A stretch of 64,000 nucleotides of DNA, from the NCBI GenBank assembly GCA_963422655.1, contig OY730440.1:124001-188000 (forward strand), read 5' to 3'. This DNA comes from CATQHS01 sp963422655. Its GTDB lineage: Bacteria > Actinomycetota > Acidimicrobiia > Acidimicrobiales > Aldehydirespiratoraceae. How positions within the stretch are numbered: the stretch's first letter is position 1; each line of letters begins with the position of its first letter. Below are positions 24,785 through 33,978 of the stretch, in pieces. The notes beneath the pieces were generated by a model. The model worked only from the letters and a program-made list of their open reading frames with translations. It made no database searches and was not told the DNA's origin. A program made the position numbers and the translations under genes.

Positions 24785-25833
24785 TCCGGCTGCTCATCGC
24801 CGCTGCCATCTCCATGACCGTGTCGTTGTTCGGCACCCGGGCCCTCATCAGGGTGCTGGTTCGCCACGGTCTCGGTCACCCCATTCGCGACGACGGCCCT
24901 CAGGGCCACCGGACCAAGGCGGGCACGCCCACCATGGGCGGGGCCGCCATCGTGGTGGGAGCGACCACGGGCTACGTCGTGAGCCACGTCTTCGGGGGCG
25001 TCTACACCCGTACCGGCATCATCGTCATGGCCACCATCGCCGGCGCCGGCCTCGTCGGCCTGCTCGACGACTGGATCAAGGTCGTGGCCAGCCGCAACCT
25101 CGGTCTCACCAAACGGGCCAAGATCGGCGGCCTGCTGGCCGTCGGCGTCATGTTCGTGCTGGCGACCACCGAGTTCACCTCGATCCACACCAGCCTTTCG
25201 TTCACCCGCTTCAACAGTCCCGGAATCGAGCTGGGCCGGTTCGGGTGGAGCATCTGGGCCGTGCTGTTGATCCTGGCCACGGCCAATGCGGTCAACCTCA
25301 CCGACGGCCTCGACGGTCTGGCCGCCGGGGCCGGCGGTTTGGGGTACGTCGCCTTCATGATCATCGGGTTCTGGCAGTTCGATCACTTCGAGGCCTACGG
25401 CGTCACCCATGCCCTGGATCTGGCCGTGGTCAGCTCGGCCATGATCGGCGGCATCGTCGGCTTCTTGTGGTGGAACGCAGCGCCGGCCCAGATCTTCATG
25501 GGGGATACGGGATCGCTGGCGGTGGGGGGCGGGCTGGCCGCACTGGCGCTGGTCACCCATACCCAACTGCTGCTGCCCGTCATCGGCGGCCTCTTCGTCG
25601 TCGAGACGGGGTCGGTGATCCTCCAAGTCGTCGCTTTCCGCCGCTTCGGCCGACGCCTGTTCAGGATGGCACCACTGCATCACCATTTCGAGCTGAGGGG
25701 TTGGCCCGAAACCACCGTGATCGTGCGGCTCTGGATCCTCTCGGGGCTGTGCACCGCTTTCGGCCTCGGCTTGTTCTACGCCGACGCTGTGAACACTGGC
25801 ATCATCGACTCCATAACCAGGGCCACGCCATGA
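24781..25833 (+). CDS. mraY: Phospho-MurNAc-pentapeptide transferase MraY
   Basis: 350 residues, about ten membrane segments. Attaches phospho-MurNAc-pentapeptide to undecaprenyl phosphate, giving lipid I. Signatures: GTPTMGGAAIV near 56 (with A in place of the first T), LLDDWIKV near 95 (metal-binding Asp pair), NAVNLTDGLDGLA near 172, GDTGSLAVGG near 242 and PLHHHFELRGW near 297. Overlaps murE and murD by four bases each. Confidence 0.95.
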   Translation: MIRLLIAAAISMTVSLFGTRALIRVLVRHGLGHPIRDDGPQGHRTKAGTPTMGGAAIVVGATTGYVVSHVFGGVYTRTGIIVMATIAGAGLVGLLDDWIKVVASRNLGLTKRAKIGGLLAVGVMFVLATTEFTSIHTSLSFTRFNSPGIELGRFGWSIWAVLLILATANAVNLTDGLDGLAAGAGGLGYVAFMIIGFWQFDHFEAYGVTHALDLAVVSSAMIGGIVGFLWWNAAPAQIFMGDTGSLAVGGGLAALALVTHTQLLLPVIGGLFVVETGSVILQVVAFRRFGRRLFRMAPLHHHFELRGWPETTVIVRLWILSGLCTAFGLGLFYADAVNTGIIDSITRATP

Positions 25834-27194
25834 CCGACTCGGTTGTCGATCGTCTCACCGCCGGCCCGGCGTCGGTCGTACTGATCGGGTTCGGTGCGGC
25901 CAACCAGGCCGCGACCCGGGCCCTTCACGCTCACGGCCACCGGGTGAGGGCCACAGACGACCGGCCATCGTCGGGCATGGCCGGGGTGGCACGGAGTCTT
26001 TCGGTCGAGCTGGTGACCGCCCCCGGCCCGGCCCGACTCCGGCGCCTGATCCGAGAAGCCGACATGGTCCTACCCACCCCGGGCCTGCCCGAGGGTCACC
26101 TCGCCCTGAGCGCGGCCCGTGATCTGGACGTGCCCGTCACTTCGGAACTGGACCTGGCCAGAGCATGGGATCGCCGCCCTGTCGTGGCCGTGACCGGGAC
26201 CAACGGCAAGACCACGGTGGTGGAAATGGTCGTGGCTGCCCTCGAGACCTCGGGGATCCGGGCTGTGGCCGCCGGCAACGCCGGGACTCCGATGGTGACT
26301 GCTATAACCCGAACCGACGTCGACCTTTTCGTGGTGGAGGCGTCGTCGTTTCGCCTGGCCCACAGCCGCTGCTTCGAACCCAGGATCGGATGCTGGCTCA
26401 ACTTTGCTCCCGATCACCTCGACGTCCATCGTGACCTGGGGTCCTACGAAACGGCCAAGGCTCGGATCTGGTCCGAGCTCGACACCGCCGGGGTCGCGGT
26501 GGCCAATCGTGACGACCCGGTAGTGATGGCGAACTTGCCGGAGCGGGCCGTAGTGACTTTCTCACCGACGGGTCCGGCCGACTGGCGCCGCGACGGCGAG
26601 GTCCTCTCGGGCCCTGACGGTGCATTGATCGGAGTGAGCGAGCTGGGCCGGGGCTTGCCTCACGACATCGGCAACGCCTTGGCCGCCGCCGCTGTCGCCT
26701 CCGGGGCCGGAGCGACACCCGAGGCGATCCGTCACACGCTGGAGAGCTTCGAACCGACCGGCCATCGACTCCAGCCGGTGGCTGATGTCGGAGGGGTGGT
26801 GTTCTACGACGATTCCTCGGCCACCACCCCTCACGCCACGCTGGCCGCCGTGCGCGCTCTGGGAGATCCGGTGCTGATCGCGGGGGGGCGCAACAAGGGT
26901 CTCGACTTGGCCGTGCTGAGCGACGGAGCCGACCATGTGCGGGCCGTGGTCGCCATGGGAGAGGCGGCCGGCGAGATCGCAGAGGTGTTCACGGGGTCGA
27001 GACCGGTGGAGATCGCCACCGGCATGGACGATGCCGTGGCCCGCGCTGGCGCCTTGGCCGAGCCCGGCGGAGCAGTGGTGCTGTCACCGGCCTGTGCTTC
27101 ATTCGATCGTTACGAAGGCTGCGGTCAGCGGGGTGAAGACTTCATCCGGGCCGTGCGGGAACTGGGCGCCCTGACAGCCGGAGGGGCTCCATGA
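25830..27194 (+). CDS. murD: UDP-MurNAc-L-Ala:D-Glu ligase MurD
   Basis: 454 residues from ATG 25830 (ATGA overlap with mraY). N-terminal Rossmann-like part (SVVLIGFGAANQAATRAL), ATP loop AVTGTNGKTTVVEMV near 125, LNFAPDHLDVH near 190, DDSSATTPHATLAAV near 328 and the C-terminal LSPACASFDRYEGCGQRG. Adds D-glutamate in the cytoplasm. The same frame is open far upstream through mraY, but that is a shadow. Confidence 0.94.
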   Translation: MTDSVVDRLTAGPASVVLIGFGAANQAATRALHAHGHRVRATDDRPSSGMAGVARSLSVELVTAPGPARLRRLIREADMVLPTPGLPEGHLALSAARDLDVPVTSELDLARAWDRRPVVAVTGTNGKTTVVEMVVAALETSGIRAVAAGNAGTPMVTAITRTDVDLFVVEASSFRLAHSRCFEPRIGCWLNFAPDHLDVHRDLGSYETAKARIWSELDTAGVAVANRDDPVVMANLPERAVVTFSPTGPADWRRDGEVLSGPDGALIGVSELGRGLPHDIGNALAAAAVASGAGATPEAIRHTLESFEPTGHRLQPVADVGGVVFYDDSSATTPHATLAAVRALGDPVLIAGGRNKGLDLAVLSDGADHVRAVVAMGEAAGEIAEVFTGSRPVEIATGMDDAVARAGALAEPGGAVVLSPACASFDRYEGCGQRGEDFIRAVRELGALTAGGAP

Positions 27195-28384
27195 TTACAC
27201 TGGCCTCCAATGCTCGGACCCGGGCATCGGCCCGGCAGCGGCACCCGACGGCGGGGGTCGGGCCGGACGGTCGAGGGCCCAGCCGCCCGGTCGGGCGCCG
27301 CACCGGCCTGTTCTTGGTTCTGTTCCTGGCTGTGACCACGCTGACGCTCTTCGGGGTGGTGATGGTGCTGTCGGCGACGGCCGCCGCCAGCTTGTCCGAC
27401 ACCGACTCGGCTTGGTCGCTGTTCCGGCGCCATCTGCTGTGGACGGCAGCAGGGACGGTGGCTTTGCTGATCACCCTGAGGGTCGACTACCACCGTTGGC
27501 GGGTTCTGGCCGTTCCGGGAATGGTCGTCTCGTTGTTACTGCTGGCCTTGGTCGTCTTGCCCAAAGTGGGGATATCCACCAACGGGGCCCAGCGCTGGCT
27601 GTGGATGGGGCCGTTCACGTTCCAGCCCTCCGAGTCGGCCAAGCTGGCCTTGGTCCTGTTCATCGCCGATCTGTTGGGCCGGCCTTCACGCCCCATCTCG
27701 AAGACCCGATTGACCCTGCGTCCGGTCGTGATCGTCGTCGCGGTGATCATCGTGTTGCTCATGGCGCAACCCCACTTGGGGGCCAGCATCATAATCGCCG
27801 TCATCACCTTGGCCGTGCTGTTCCTGGCCGGTACGTCGATGCCGCACATGGTCGTCACCGGCACCGTCGGCGCTGTTCTGGCCGGGGCCATGGTGGCAGT
27901 CTCGCCGTGGCGCCGGGAACGCTTATTGGGCTTTTTGGATCCGTGGGCGGACCCGCTGGGCAACGGCTACCAGCCGCTCCAGTCCCTTCACGCTATTGCC
28001 ACCGGCGGTCCGGGCGGAGTGGGGTTGGGATCGAGCCGGGCCAAGTGGGGGTTCCTTCCCTACGCTCACACCGATTTCATCTTCGCCGTAATTGCCGAGG
28101 AACTGGGGTTGGCGGGCACTCTGGGGGTGGTGGCACTGTTCATGGTGATCGCAGTCACGGGGTTCCTGGTGGCGCTGCGGGCCCCCGACGACTTCGGGAT
28201 GCTGTTGGCCATCGGCGTGACCGCGTGGATCGTCGGTCAGGCTGTGCTCAACATGGGAGCGGCGCTGGCCTTGGTCCCGGTGTTGGGGATGACCCTGCCG
28301 TTCCTGTCGTTCGGTGGGTCTTCCCTGGTGGTGACCATGGCCGCAGTCGGTCTGCTCCTCAACGTGTCTCGCCAGATCCGATGA
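27191..28384 (+). CDS. ftsW: Septal peptidoglycan glycosyltransferase FtsW
   Basis: 397 residues with an Arg-rich N-terminal tail of about 38 residues and ten or so membrane segments. SEDS-family signatures: NGAQRWLWMGPFTFQPSES near 131, GYQPLQSLHAIATGGPGGVG, LPYAHTDFIFAVIAEELG near 290 and LPFLSFGGSS near 370. It polymerises lipid II together with FtsI. ATGA overlaps on both sides. Confidence 0.94.
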   Translation: MITLASNARTRASARQRHPTAGVGPDGRGPSRPVGRRTGLFLVLFLAVTTLTLFGVVMVLSATAAASLSDTDSAWSLFRRHLLWTAAGTVALLITLRVDYHRWRVLAVPGMVVSLLLLALVVLPKVGISTNGAQRWLWMGPFTFQPSESAKLALVLFIADLLGRPSRPISKTRLTLRPVVIVVAVIIVLLMAQPHLGASIIIAVITLAVLFLAGTSMPHMVVTGTVGAVLAGAMVAVSPWRRERLLGFLDPWADPLGNGYQPLQSLHAIATGGPGGVGLGSSRAKWGFLPYAHTDFIFAVIAEELGLAGTLGVVALFMVIAVTGFLVALRAPDDFGMLLAIGVTAWIVGQAVLNMGAALALVPVLGMTLPFLSFGGSSLVVTMAAVGLLLNVSRQIR

Positions 28385-29565
28385 GCGGTCCTGGCTCGAC
28401 TTGGGCCGTGATCGCTGGAGGCGGCACGGCCGGTCACGTCCTGCCGGGGCTGAGTATGGCTCGAGAGATGGTGGCTCGAGGCACCCCGCCCGCGGCGGTA
28501 CACTTCGTGGGCACCAAGAGGGGAATCGAGACCCGGCTCGTCTCCGAAGCGGGTTTCGGTCTCACAACGCTGCCGGGCCGGGGTGTAAAGCGCCGGTTCA
28601 CCGCCGCCAACCTGGCCGCTATCACCGATCTGATTCGAGCTCTGGTCGGGAGTTTCAGGTTGCTGAGACGGCACCGCCCCGCCGTGGTGGTGGGGTTGGG
28701 GGGCTACGCTTCTGTCGCCTGCGGGGTGGCGGCGGTGGTCCTACGGGTACCGCTGGTGATAACCGAGCAGAACGCCGTCCCCGGCGCCGCCAACCGGCTC
28801 CTGGCTCGTTGGGCCCGCGGGGTGGCGGCCGGTTTCCCCGCTACCGGGTTGCCGGGTGCGGTGTGGACCGGGAACCCGGTCCGACCCGAGGTGCTGGCCG
28901 CCGATCGCGGCCGCGGGCGGATCGAGGCCAGGGCGGCGCTGGGAGTGACCGGCGAACGGTTCTTCGTGGTGGTCATGGGCGGTTCGCTGGGGGCCCGGCG
29001 GATCAACGAAGCCGTGGTGGAGCTGACGAGCATGTGGCGGCATCGTTGCGACCGCCACATACGCCATGTCACCGGTCGGCGCGACTTTCGATCGGTGTCG
29101 GAGCTGTCTTCGATGCCGGAAGGGTCGGTGGCCCCGGCTCAGGATGGATCGGCCGAGCCGGTCGGGCTGGTCTATGACCCGGTCGAATACGAGGACGGCA
29201 TGGCTGCGGTGTATACCGCCGCTGACCTGATAGTGGGTCGGGCCGGTGCCTCCACCGTGGCCGAGCTGGCCGCGACCGGCGTTCCGGCCGTGCTGGTGCC
29301 GCTACCGGCGGCGCCGGGTGACCACCAGAGCGCGAATGCTCGGGCTCTGGCCGATGTCGGCGCCGCCGTCGTGATCCCCGACCGCGAATTGGACGGGTTG
29401 CGGCTGGCGGCCGAGATCGACGCTCTGGCTGCCGATCCTCAGCGTCTGAGCCAGATGGACCAGGCAGCCAGGGTGCTGGCCCGCCCCGGCGCGGCCCACG
29501 CCGTGATCGACGTCGTCGAGCGGTGCGCCCGCCGTCGCCCGCCTGCCGTCGTCGAAGGGACTTGA
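28381..29565 (+). CDS. murG: UDP-GlcNAc transferase MurG
   Basis: 394 residues from ATG 28381. VIAGGGTAGHVLPGLSMARE at the start, ITEQNAVPGAANRLLARWA near 124, TGNPVRPEV near 160, GGSLGARRINEAV near 200 and GRAGASTVAELAATGVPAVLVPLP near 282 are the MurG donor and lipid I sites. Makes lipid II at the inner membrane face. A non-conserved insert (EGSVAPAQDGSAEPV) sits near 245. Confidence 0.94.
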   Translation: MSGPGSTWAVIAGGGTAGHVLPGLSMAREMVARGTPPAAVHFVGTKRGIETRLVSEAGFGLTTLPGRGVKRRFTAANLAAITDLIRALVGSFRLLRRHRPAVVVGLGGYASVACGVAAVVLRVPLVITEQNAVPGAANRLLARWARGVAAGFPATGLPGAVWTGNPVRPEVLAADRGRGRIEARAALGVTGERFFVVVMGGSLGARRINEAVVELTSMWRHRCDRHIRHVTGRRDFRSVSELSSMPEGSVAPAQDGSAEPVGLVYDPVEYEDGMAAVYTAADLIVGRAGASTVAELAATGVPAVLVPLPAAPGDHQSANARALADVGAAVVIPDRELDGLRLAAEIDALAADPQRLSQMDQAARVLARPGAAHAVIDVVERCARRRPPAVVEGT

Positions 29566-30959
29566 TGGCGCCGTTGGATCTGTCTCGGCCCACCCGGGTT
29601 CATGTCGTCGGGGCCGGCGGCGCCGGTATGGGGGCCATCGCCTCGGTTCTGCGGGCCATGGGCCACGAGGTGACCGGCTCGGATCTCAAGGAAAGCCAGG
29701 TGACCGAACGACTGCGGGCCGAAGGGGTGCCGGTGAGCATCGGCCACGATCCGGCCAACGTGGGTGCGGCGGCTGTAGTGGCCATCTCCTCGGCCATCGG
29801 GGCCACCAACCCGGAGGTGCAGGCCGCCCGCCGGGCCGGGATCTCTGTCGTCGTTCGCAGCGAGGTCCTTCCGGCCATCGCCTCGGTTCGCCGCACGATC
29901 GCGGTGGCCGGCACCCACGGCAAGACCACCACCAGCTCCATGCTGGCGCTGGTACTGGTGGAGGCCGGGCTGAACCCCTCCTTCGTCATCGGCGGCGACC
30001 TGAACGAGATAGGCACGGGCGGAGTCTGGGGCGAAGGTGACTGGTTCGTGATCGAGGCCGACGAGAGCGATCGCACCTTCCTCGCTCTGGATCCGGCCGT
30101 TGCCGTCGTCACCAGCATCGAGCCGGATCATCTGGAGGCCTACGGCGAGGACCGGGGCGAGCTGGAATCAGCCTTCGCGACTTTCCTGGAGGGAGCCGAA
30201 GCGCGGATCGTATGCGCCGACGACCCGACCGCGGCCACCCTGGCTCGGTCCATGAAAGCTGTCACCTACGGCACCCACGCCGATGCCGACTACCAGATGA
30301 CGGCGATCGACCGTTCCATGCCGGTAGTGGCATTCGATCTCTCCCACAGGGGCCACGAGCTGGGCCGGATCGAGCTGCCGACCCCCGGGCTGCACAACGC
30401 TCGCAACGCAGCGGCGGCAGCGGTGACGGCTATGACCGTCGGAGCGCCCTTCGATGCCGCAGTGGAGGCCTTGGGCCGTTTCGGGGGCGTGGCCCGTCGT
30501 TTCGAGTTTCGCGGTGCCGTGAACGGTGTCACCTTCGTCGACGACTACGCCCACCTGCCCAGCGAGGTTGCCGCCGCTCTGGCCGCGGCTCGCGACGGGG
30601 ACGAATGGGACCGCATCGTGTGCGTGTTCCAGCCCCATCGCTACAGCCGCATCGCCGCAGTCGGTGCCGACTTCGCCCACTCGTTCACGGCTGCCGATCA
30701 TCTCGTGGTCACCGAGATCTATCCCTCGGGAGAGTCCCCTCGTCCCGGTGTGAGCGCCAAGATCGTCGTGGACGGCGTTCTCGACGCTCATCCCCGGTCG
30801 TCGGTGACCTGGCTGGCCCGGCTCGACGAAGTGGCCTCGTGGCTCGCGCCGCGGTTGAAGCCCGGAGACCTCTGCCTGACCCTCGGCGCTGGTGACCTGA
30901 CCACTCTCCCCGACATGGTCATGGAACGGCTCGAAGCTCGAGACGAGACCTCGCCGTGA
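29565..30959 (+). CDS. murC: UDP-MurNAc:L-alanine ligase MurC
   Basis: 464 residues from ATG 29565, overlapping the murG stop as TGATG. HVVGAGGAGMGAIASVL at the start, ATP loop VAGTHGKTTTSSML near 115, VIEADESDRTFL near 162, ARRFEFRG near 310 and FQPHRYSR near 357. First amino acid ligase of the peptidoglycan stem. Length is normal. Confidence 0.95.
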   Translation: MAPLDLSRPTRVHVVGAGGAGMGAIASVLRAMGHEVTGSDLKESQVTERLRAEGVPVSIGHDPANVGAAAVVAISSAIGATNPEVQAARRAGISVVVRSEVLPAIASVRRTIAVAGTHGKTTTSSMLALVLVEAGLNPSFVIGGDLNEIGTGGVWGEGDWFVIEADESDRTFLALDPAVAVVTSIEPDHLEAYGEDRGELESAFATFLEGAEARIVCADDPTAATLARSMKAVTYGTHADADYQMTAIDRSMPVVAFDLSHRGHELGRIELPTPGLHNARNAAAAAVTAMTVGAPFDAAVEALGRFGGVARRFEFRGAVNGVTFVDDYAHLPSEVAAALAAARDGDEWDRIVCVFQPHRYSRIAAVGADFAHSFTAADHLVVTEIYPSGESPRPGVSAKIVVDGVLDAHPRSSVTWLARLDEVASWLAPRLKPGDLCLTLGAGDLTTLPDMVMERLEARDETSP

Positions 30960-31897
30960 CTGCCTCCGCCGAGGGGCTGACAGCCCTCGAGGAGCGCCTG
31001 GCCCGTTCGTCGCTTGCCTCTGTCGTGCGCCGTGATCACCCCCTGGCGCCCCACACCACCTACCGGGTGGGAGGGCCGGCCCGTATCTTCTTGCCGGTGG
31101 CGAGCCGAGCCGAGCTGGATCTTCTCGCTGCCTGTCTGGCCGGTTCGGCTGTACCGGTGCTGGTGGTGGGCCGGGGCTCCAATCTGCTGGTGGCCGACAC
31201 CGGTTTCGACGGTCTGGCCCTCACTCTGACGGGGGAGCTCGCGGGCTTCGGTGTGACCGGTGCAACCGTACGGACCGGGGGCGGTGCGGCGTTGCCGGCG
31301 GTGGCCCGCAGAACCGTGGCCAAGGGTTTGAGCGGGTTCGAATGGGCCGTGGGGGTGCCCGGATCGGTGGGCGGGGCCGTGCGTATGAACGCCGGCGGCC
31401 ACGGCTCTGACATGGCGGCCGTACTCGATTCGGCGGTGATCACCGATCTCCGGCACGGGGGCAGCATCACCGTGGCCGGAACCGATCTCGGGCTCGGCTA
31501 CCGGACCAGCAATCTCGCTTCTCATCAGGTCGTGGTCGAGGCCGAGCTGAGATTGGCCCCCGGTGACAGTGACAGGGGCCGGGCCATGCTGGCCGAGGTG
31601 GTGCGCTGGCGCCGAGTCAACCAGCCCGGGGGCCAGAACTCGGGATCGGTCTTCACCAACCCGGCCGGCGACAGCGCCGGTCGACTCATCGAGACGGCGG
31701 GGGCCAAGGGGCTTCGGATCGGCACGGCCCGAGTGTCGGTCCGCCACGCCAATTTCATCCAGTCCGAGGGCGCCGGATCGGCTGTCGACATCATGGCGGT
31801 GATGACCGAGGTCAGGCGCCGGGTGGCCGAGACCCACGGCATCGACTTGGTCGCAGAGACCCGCTGCATCGGCTTCGATCCCGACGATCTCTCATGA
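30956..31897 (+). CDS. murB: UDP-N-acetylenolpyruvoylglucosamine reductase MurB
   Basis: 313 residues, GTG start overlapping murC (GTGA). FAD site VVGRGSNLLVADTGFDGL near 63, GFEWAVGVPGSVGGAVRMNAG near 128, catalytic Ser in QPGGQNSGSVFTNP near 225 and Glu near the end (VAETRCIGF). Reduces UDP-GlcNAc-enolpyruvate to UDP-MurNAc. Placed between murC and ftsQ, where some other clusters carry ddl. Confidence 0.94.
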   Translation: MTASAEGLTALEERLARSSLASVVRRDHPLAPHTTYRVGGPARIFLPVASRAELDLLAACLAGSAVPVLVVGRGSNLLVADTGFDGLALTLTGELAGFGVTGATVRTGGGAALPAVARRTVAKGLSGFEWAVGVPGSVGGAVRMNAGGHGSDMAAVLDSAVITDLRHGGSITVAGTDLGLGYRTSNLASHQVVVEAELRLAPGDSDRGRAMLAEVVRWRRVNQPGGQNSGSVFTNPAGDSAGRLIETAGAKGLRIGTARVSVRHANFIQSEGAGSAVDIMAVMTEVRRRVAETHGIDLVAETRCIGFDPDDLS

Positions 31898-32673
31898 CCG
31901 CAGCCGTTGCCATCGACCCCCGGCTCCGGGCTCGCCGAACTGCAGTGTTACGAGCCGAAGGTCGGCGCCGGTTGAGGATCCTCATATTGACCTTGGCCGT
32001 GATGGGGGGGTTGGTCGGGGCTTGGGCAGTGAGCCGTTCGCCCTTGCTCGATGTGGATCGAGTGACGATTTCGGGGGTGGACGCCGCCGATGCAGCGCTC
32101 GTTCGTCAGGCGGCCGGTGTGGCCGAGGGCGAGCCCTTGCTGGGATTGGATTCGACCGCGATCGAACGGGCCGTCTCCGGGTTGGCTTGGGTGGCCGGAG
32201 CCCGGGTCCATCGGGACTGGCCCGGCACCGTCAGCATCGAGGTCGTGCCGCGGGTACCAGTGGCGGTAGTTCCCTCCGGCGGGGGTTTGGCTCTGCTCGA
32301 CGCCGATGGTTACGTGATCGGTCCGGCCCCGCTCGGCGTCGATCTGCCTTTGATCGCAGTCGAGCTCGACGAGGAGCCCGGCGCGGTGCACACCGATGCG
32401 GTCGGGGCTCTGGCGGTGGTAGCCGCCCTCCCCGACGATCTCGAAACGTGGGTGACGGCTATCGTCAACCTGGCATCGGGCGGGGTGGGCCTCGAGCTCG
32501 TGGGCGGGGCCAGCGCCATCATGGGAGAGCCGGTCCGACTCGACAGCAAGGTGACCGCTTTGCGGTCGGTGCTGTTCGGGGTCGATCTCACATGCGTCTC
32601 GACCATCGACGTAACCATGGCCGACTTGACCACTGTGACCCGAGACCAACTGTGCCTGCTACCGGCAGGGTAA
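31894..32673 (+). CDS. ftsQ: Cell division protein FtsQ
   Basis: 259 residues: basic cytoplasmic start, membrane segment near 29-48, then the POTRA domain (LLDVDRVTISGVDAADAALVRQAAGV) and FtsQ beta domain (AWVAGARVHRDWPGTVSIEVVPRVPVAVV). It links early and late divisome proteins on the outer face of the membrane. ATGA overlap with murB; last gene of the overlapping series. Confidence 0.9.
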   Translation: MTAAVAIDPRLRARRTAVLRAEGRRRLRILILTLAVMGGLVGAWAVSRSPLLDVDRVTISGVDAADAALVRQAAGVAEGEPLLGLDSTAIERAVSGLAWVAGARVHRDWPGTVSIEVVPRVPVAVVPSGGGLALLDADGYVIGPAPLGVDLPLIAVELDEEPGAVHTDAVGALAVVAALPDDLETWVTAIVNLASGGVGLELVGGASAIMGEPVRLDSKVTALRSVLFGVDLTCVSTIDVTMADLTTVTRDQLCLLPAG

Positions 32674-32734
32674 CGGCCGCCGCCGATACAACTGGATCGG
32701 CGAACTCGGATGCAGTGACATTTTCTGATCTCCG

Positions 32735-32762
32735 TTGCGATACTTTCACCACTAGCATTATT
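32735..32762 (+). promoter_or_regulatory. Probable ftsZ promoter
   Basis: The 143-base gap between ftsQ and ftsZ contains an AT-richer stretch with TTGCGA (32735-32740) and CATTAT (32756-32761) or ATTATT one base on; the spacer is 15-16 bases. ftsZ of actinobacteria commonly has its own promoters here. Confidence 0.35.
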
Positions 32763-32816
32763 GAGTTGAGGCCCGGCTTCACCAAGTAACCCGACCCCAT
32801 GGAGGTCGTCTCGGCT

Positions 32817-33941
32817 ATGCCCGACCCACAGAATTACTTGGCAGTCATCAAAGTTATCGGCGTAGGGGGCGGGGGCTCGAACGCCGTCAATCGAATGATC
32901 GAGGCCGGGTTGAGGGGAGTCGACTTCGTAGCAGCCAACACCGACACCCAAGCCTTGCTGCTGAGCGACGCCGACGTGAAGCTGGACATCGGCCGGAACC
33001 TGACTCGGGGCCTGGGAGCCGGAAGCGACCCGGAGATCGGTCGACAGGCGGCCGAAGACCATGTCGATGAGATCCGTGAAGCCCTTACCGGCGCGGACAT
33101 GGTGTTCATAACAGCGGGCAAGGGCGGAGGAACCGGAACCGGCGCGGCTCCCATCATTGCAGAGGTATCCCGATCGGTCGGGGCTCTCACCATCGGGGTC
33201 GTCACTAGACCGTTCGGTTTCGAGGGTCGGCGCCGGACAGTTCAGGCCGAGCAGGGCATCCAGCGTTTGAAGGAGAAGGTGGACACGCTGATAGTCATCC
33301 CCAACGACCGGCTACTGTCGATATCCGACGACAAGACATCGGTCCTCGGCGCTTTCAGAATGGCCGACGAAATCCTCCTTCACGGCGTGCAGGGAATCAC
33401 CAGCCTTGTCACCACTCCGGGCCTGATCAACACTGATTTTGCCGACATCCGGACGGTAATGACCGAAGCCGGCAGTGCACTGATGGGGATCGGTACCAGC
33501 AGCGGGGAGGGACGGGCAGTGTCAGCCGCTCGGTCGGCTATCTCCAGCCCGTTGCTGGAAATGTCGATCGAAAACGCCAAGGGAGTCCTGCTCAATATCT
33601 CAGGCGGGTCCGAGCTCGGGCTCTTGGAGGTGAACGAGGCCGCCGAGGTGATTCATGCCGTGGCCCACCAAGATGCCAATATCATCTTCGGGACGGTCAT
33701 CGACGACGAGTTGGGCGACCACGTTCGGGTCACGGTCATCGCGGCCGGATTCGAACGCTGGACCGATGCCGAACCAGATCATAATTCTCTCCGGCGACCG
33801 CCGGCTGCTCAGGGGCGGGATTCGGTCGGCGACACCGCCGCCACGCCCATCACCGATGTCTTCGCGATCGCTTCTGATGCCGTGCCGGCCGAATCGGATG
33901 ACTTCGACGACGAGTTCGACGTTCCCGACTTCTTGAAGTAG
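32817..33941 (+). CDS. ftsZ: Cell division GTPase FtsZ
   Basis: 374 residues from ATG 32817, with GGAGGT at 32801-32806. VGGGGSNAVNRMIEAGL near 14, GGGTGTGAAPIIAEV near 104, the T7 loop NTDFADIRTVM near 206, and an acidic C-terminal peptide DEFDVPDFLK, the docking site for partners such as SepF and FtsW. The start codon for 32799 would overlap the Shine-Dalgarno sequence, so 32817 is preferred. ftsA is absent, as in actinobacteria. Confidence 0.96.
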   Translation: MPDPQNYLAVIKVIGVGGGGSNAVNRMIEAGLRGVDFVAANTDTQALLLSDADVKLDIGRNLTRGLGAGSDPEIGRQAAEDHVDEIREALTGADMVFITAGKGGGTGTGAAPIIAEVSRSVGALTIGVVTRPFGFEGRRRTVQAEQGIQRLKEKVDTLIVIPNDRLLSISDDKTSVLGAFRMADEILLHGVQGITSLVTTPGLINTDFADIRTVMTEAGSALMGIGTSSGEGRAVSAARSAISSPLLEMSIENAKGVLLNISGGSELGLLEVNEAAEVIHAVAHQDANIIFGTVIDDELGDHVRVTVIAAGFERWTDAEPDHNSLRRPPAAQGRDSVGDTAATPITDVFAIASDAVPAESDDFDDEFDVPDFLK

Positions 33942-33978
33942 CGCTGAGATCACCCATGACGAACCCGGAGCGGTGGCC

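Noticed and set aside
24747..27194. 815-residue frame suggesting an MraY-MurD fusion
   Set aside because: The first 361 codons are mraY read out of frame; murD starts at ATG 25830 overlapping the mraY stop.
27412..29565. 717-residue frame covering ftsW and murG
   Set aside because: The upstream half is ftsW in the wrong frame; murG begins at 28381.
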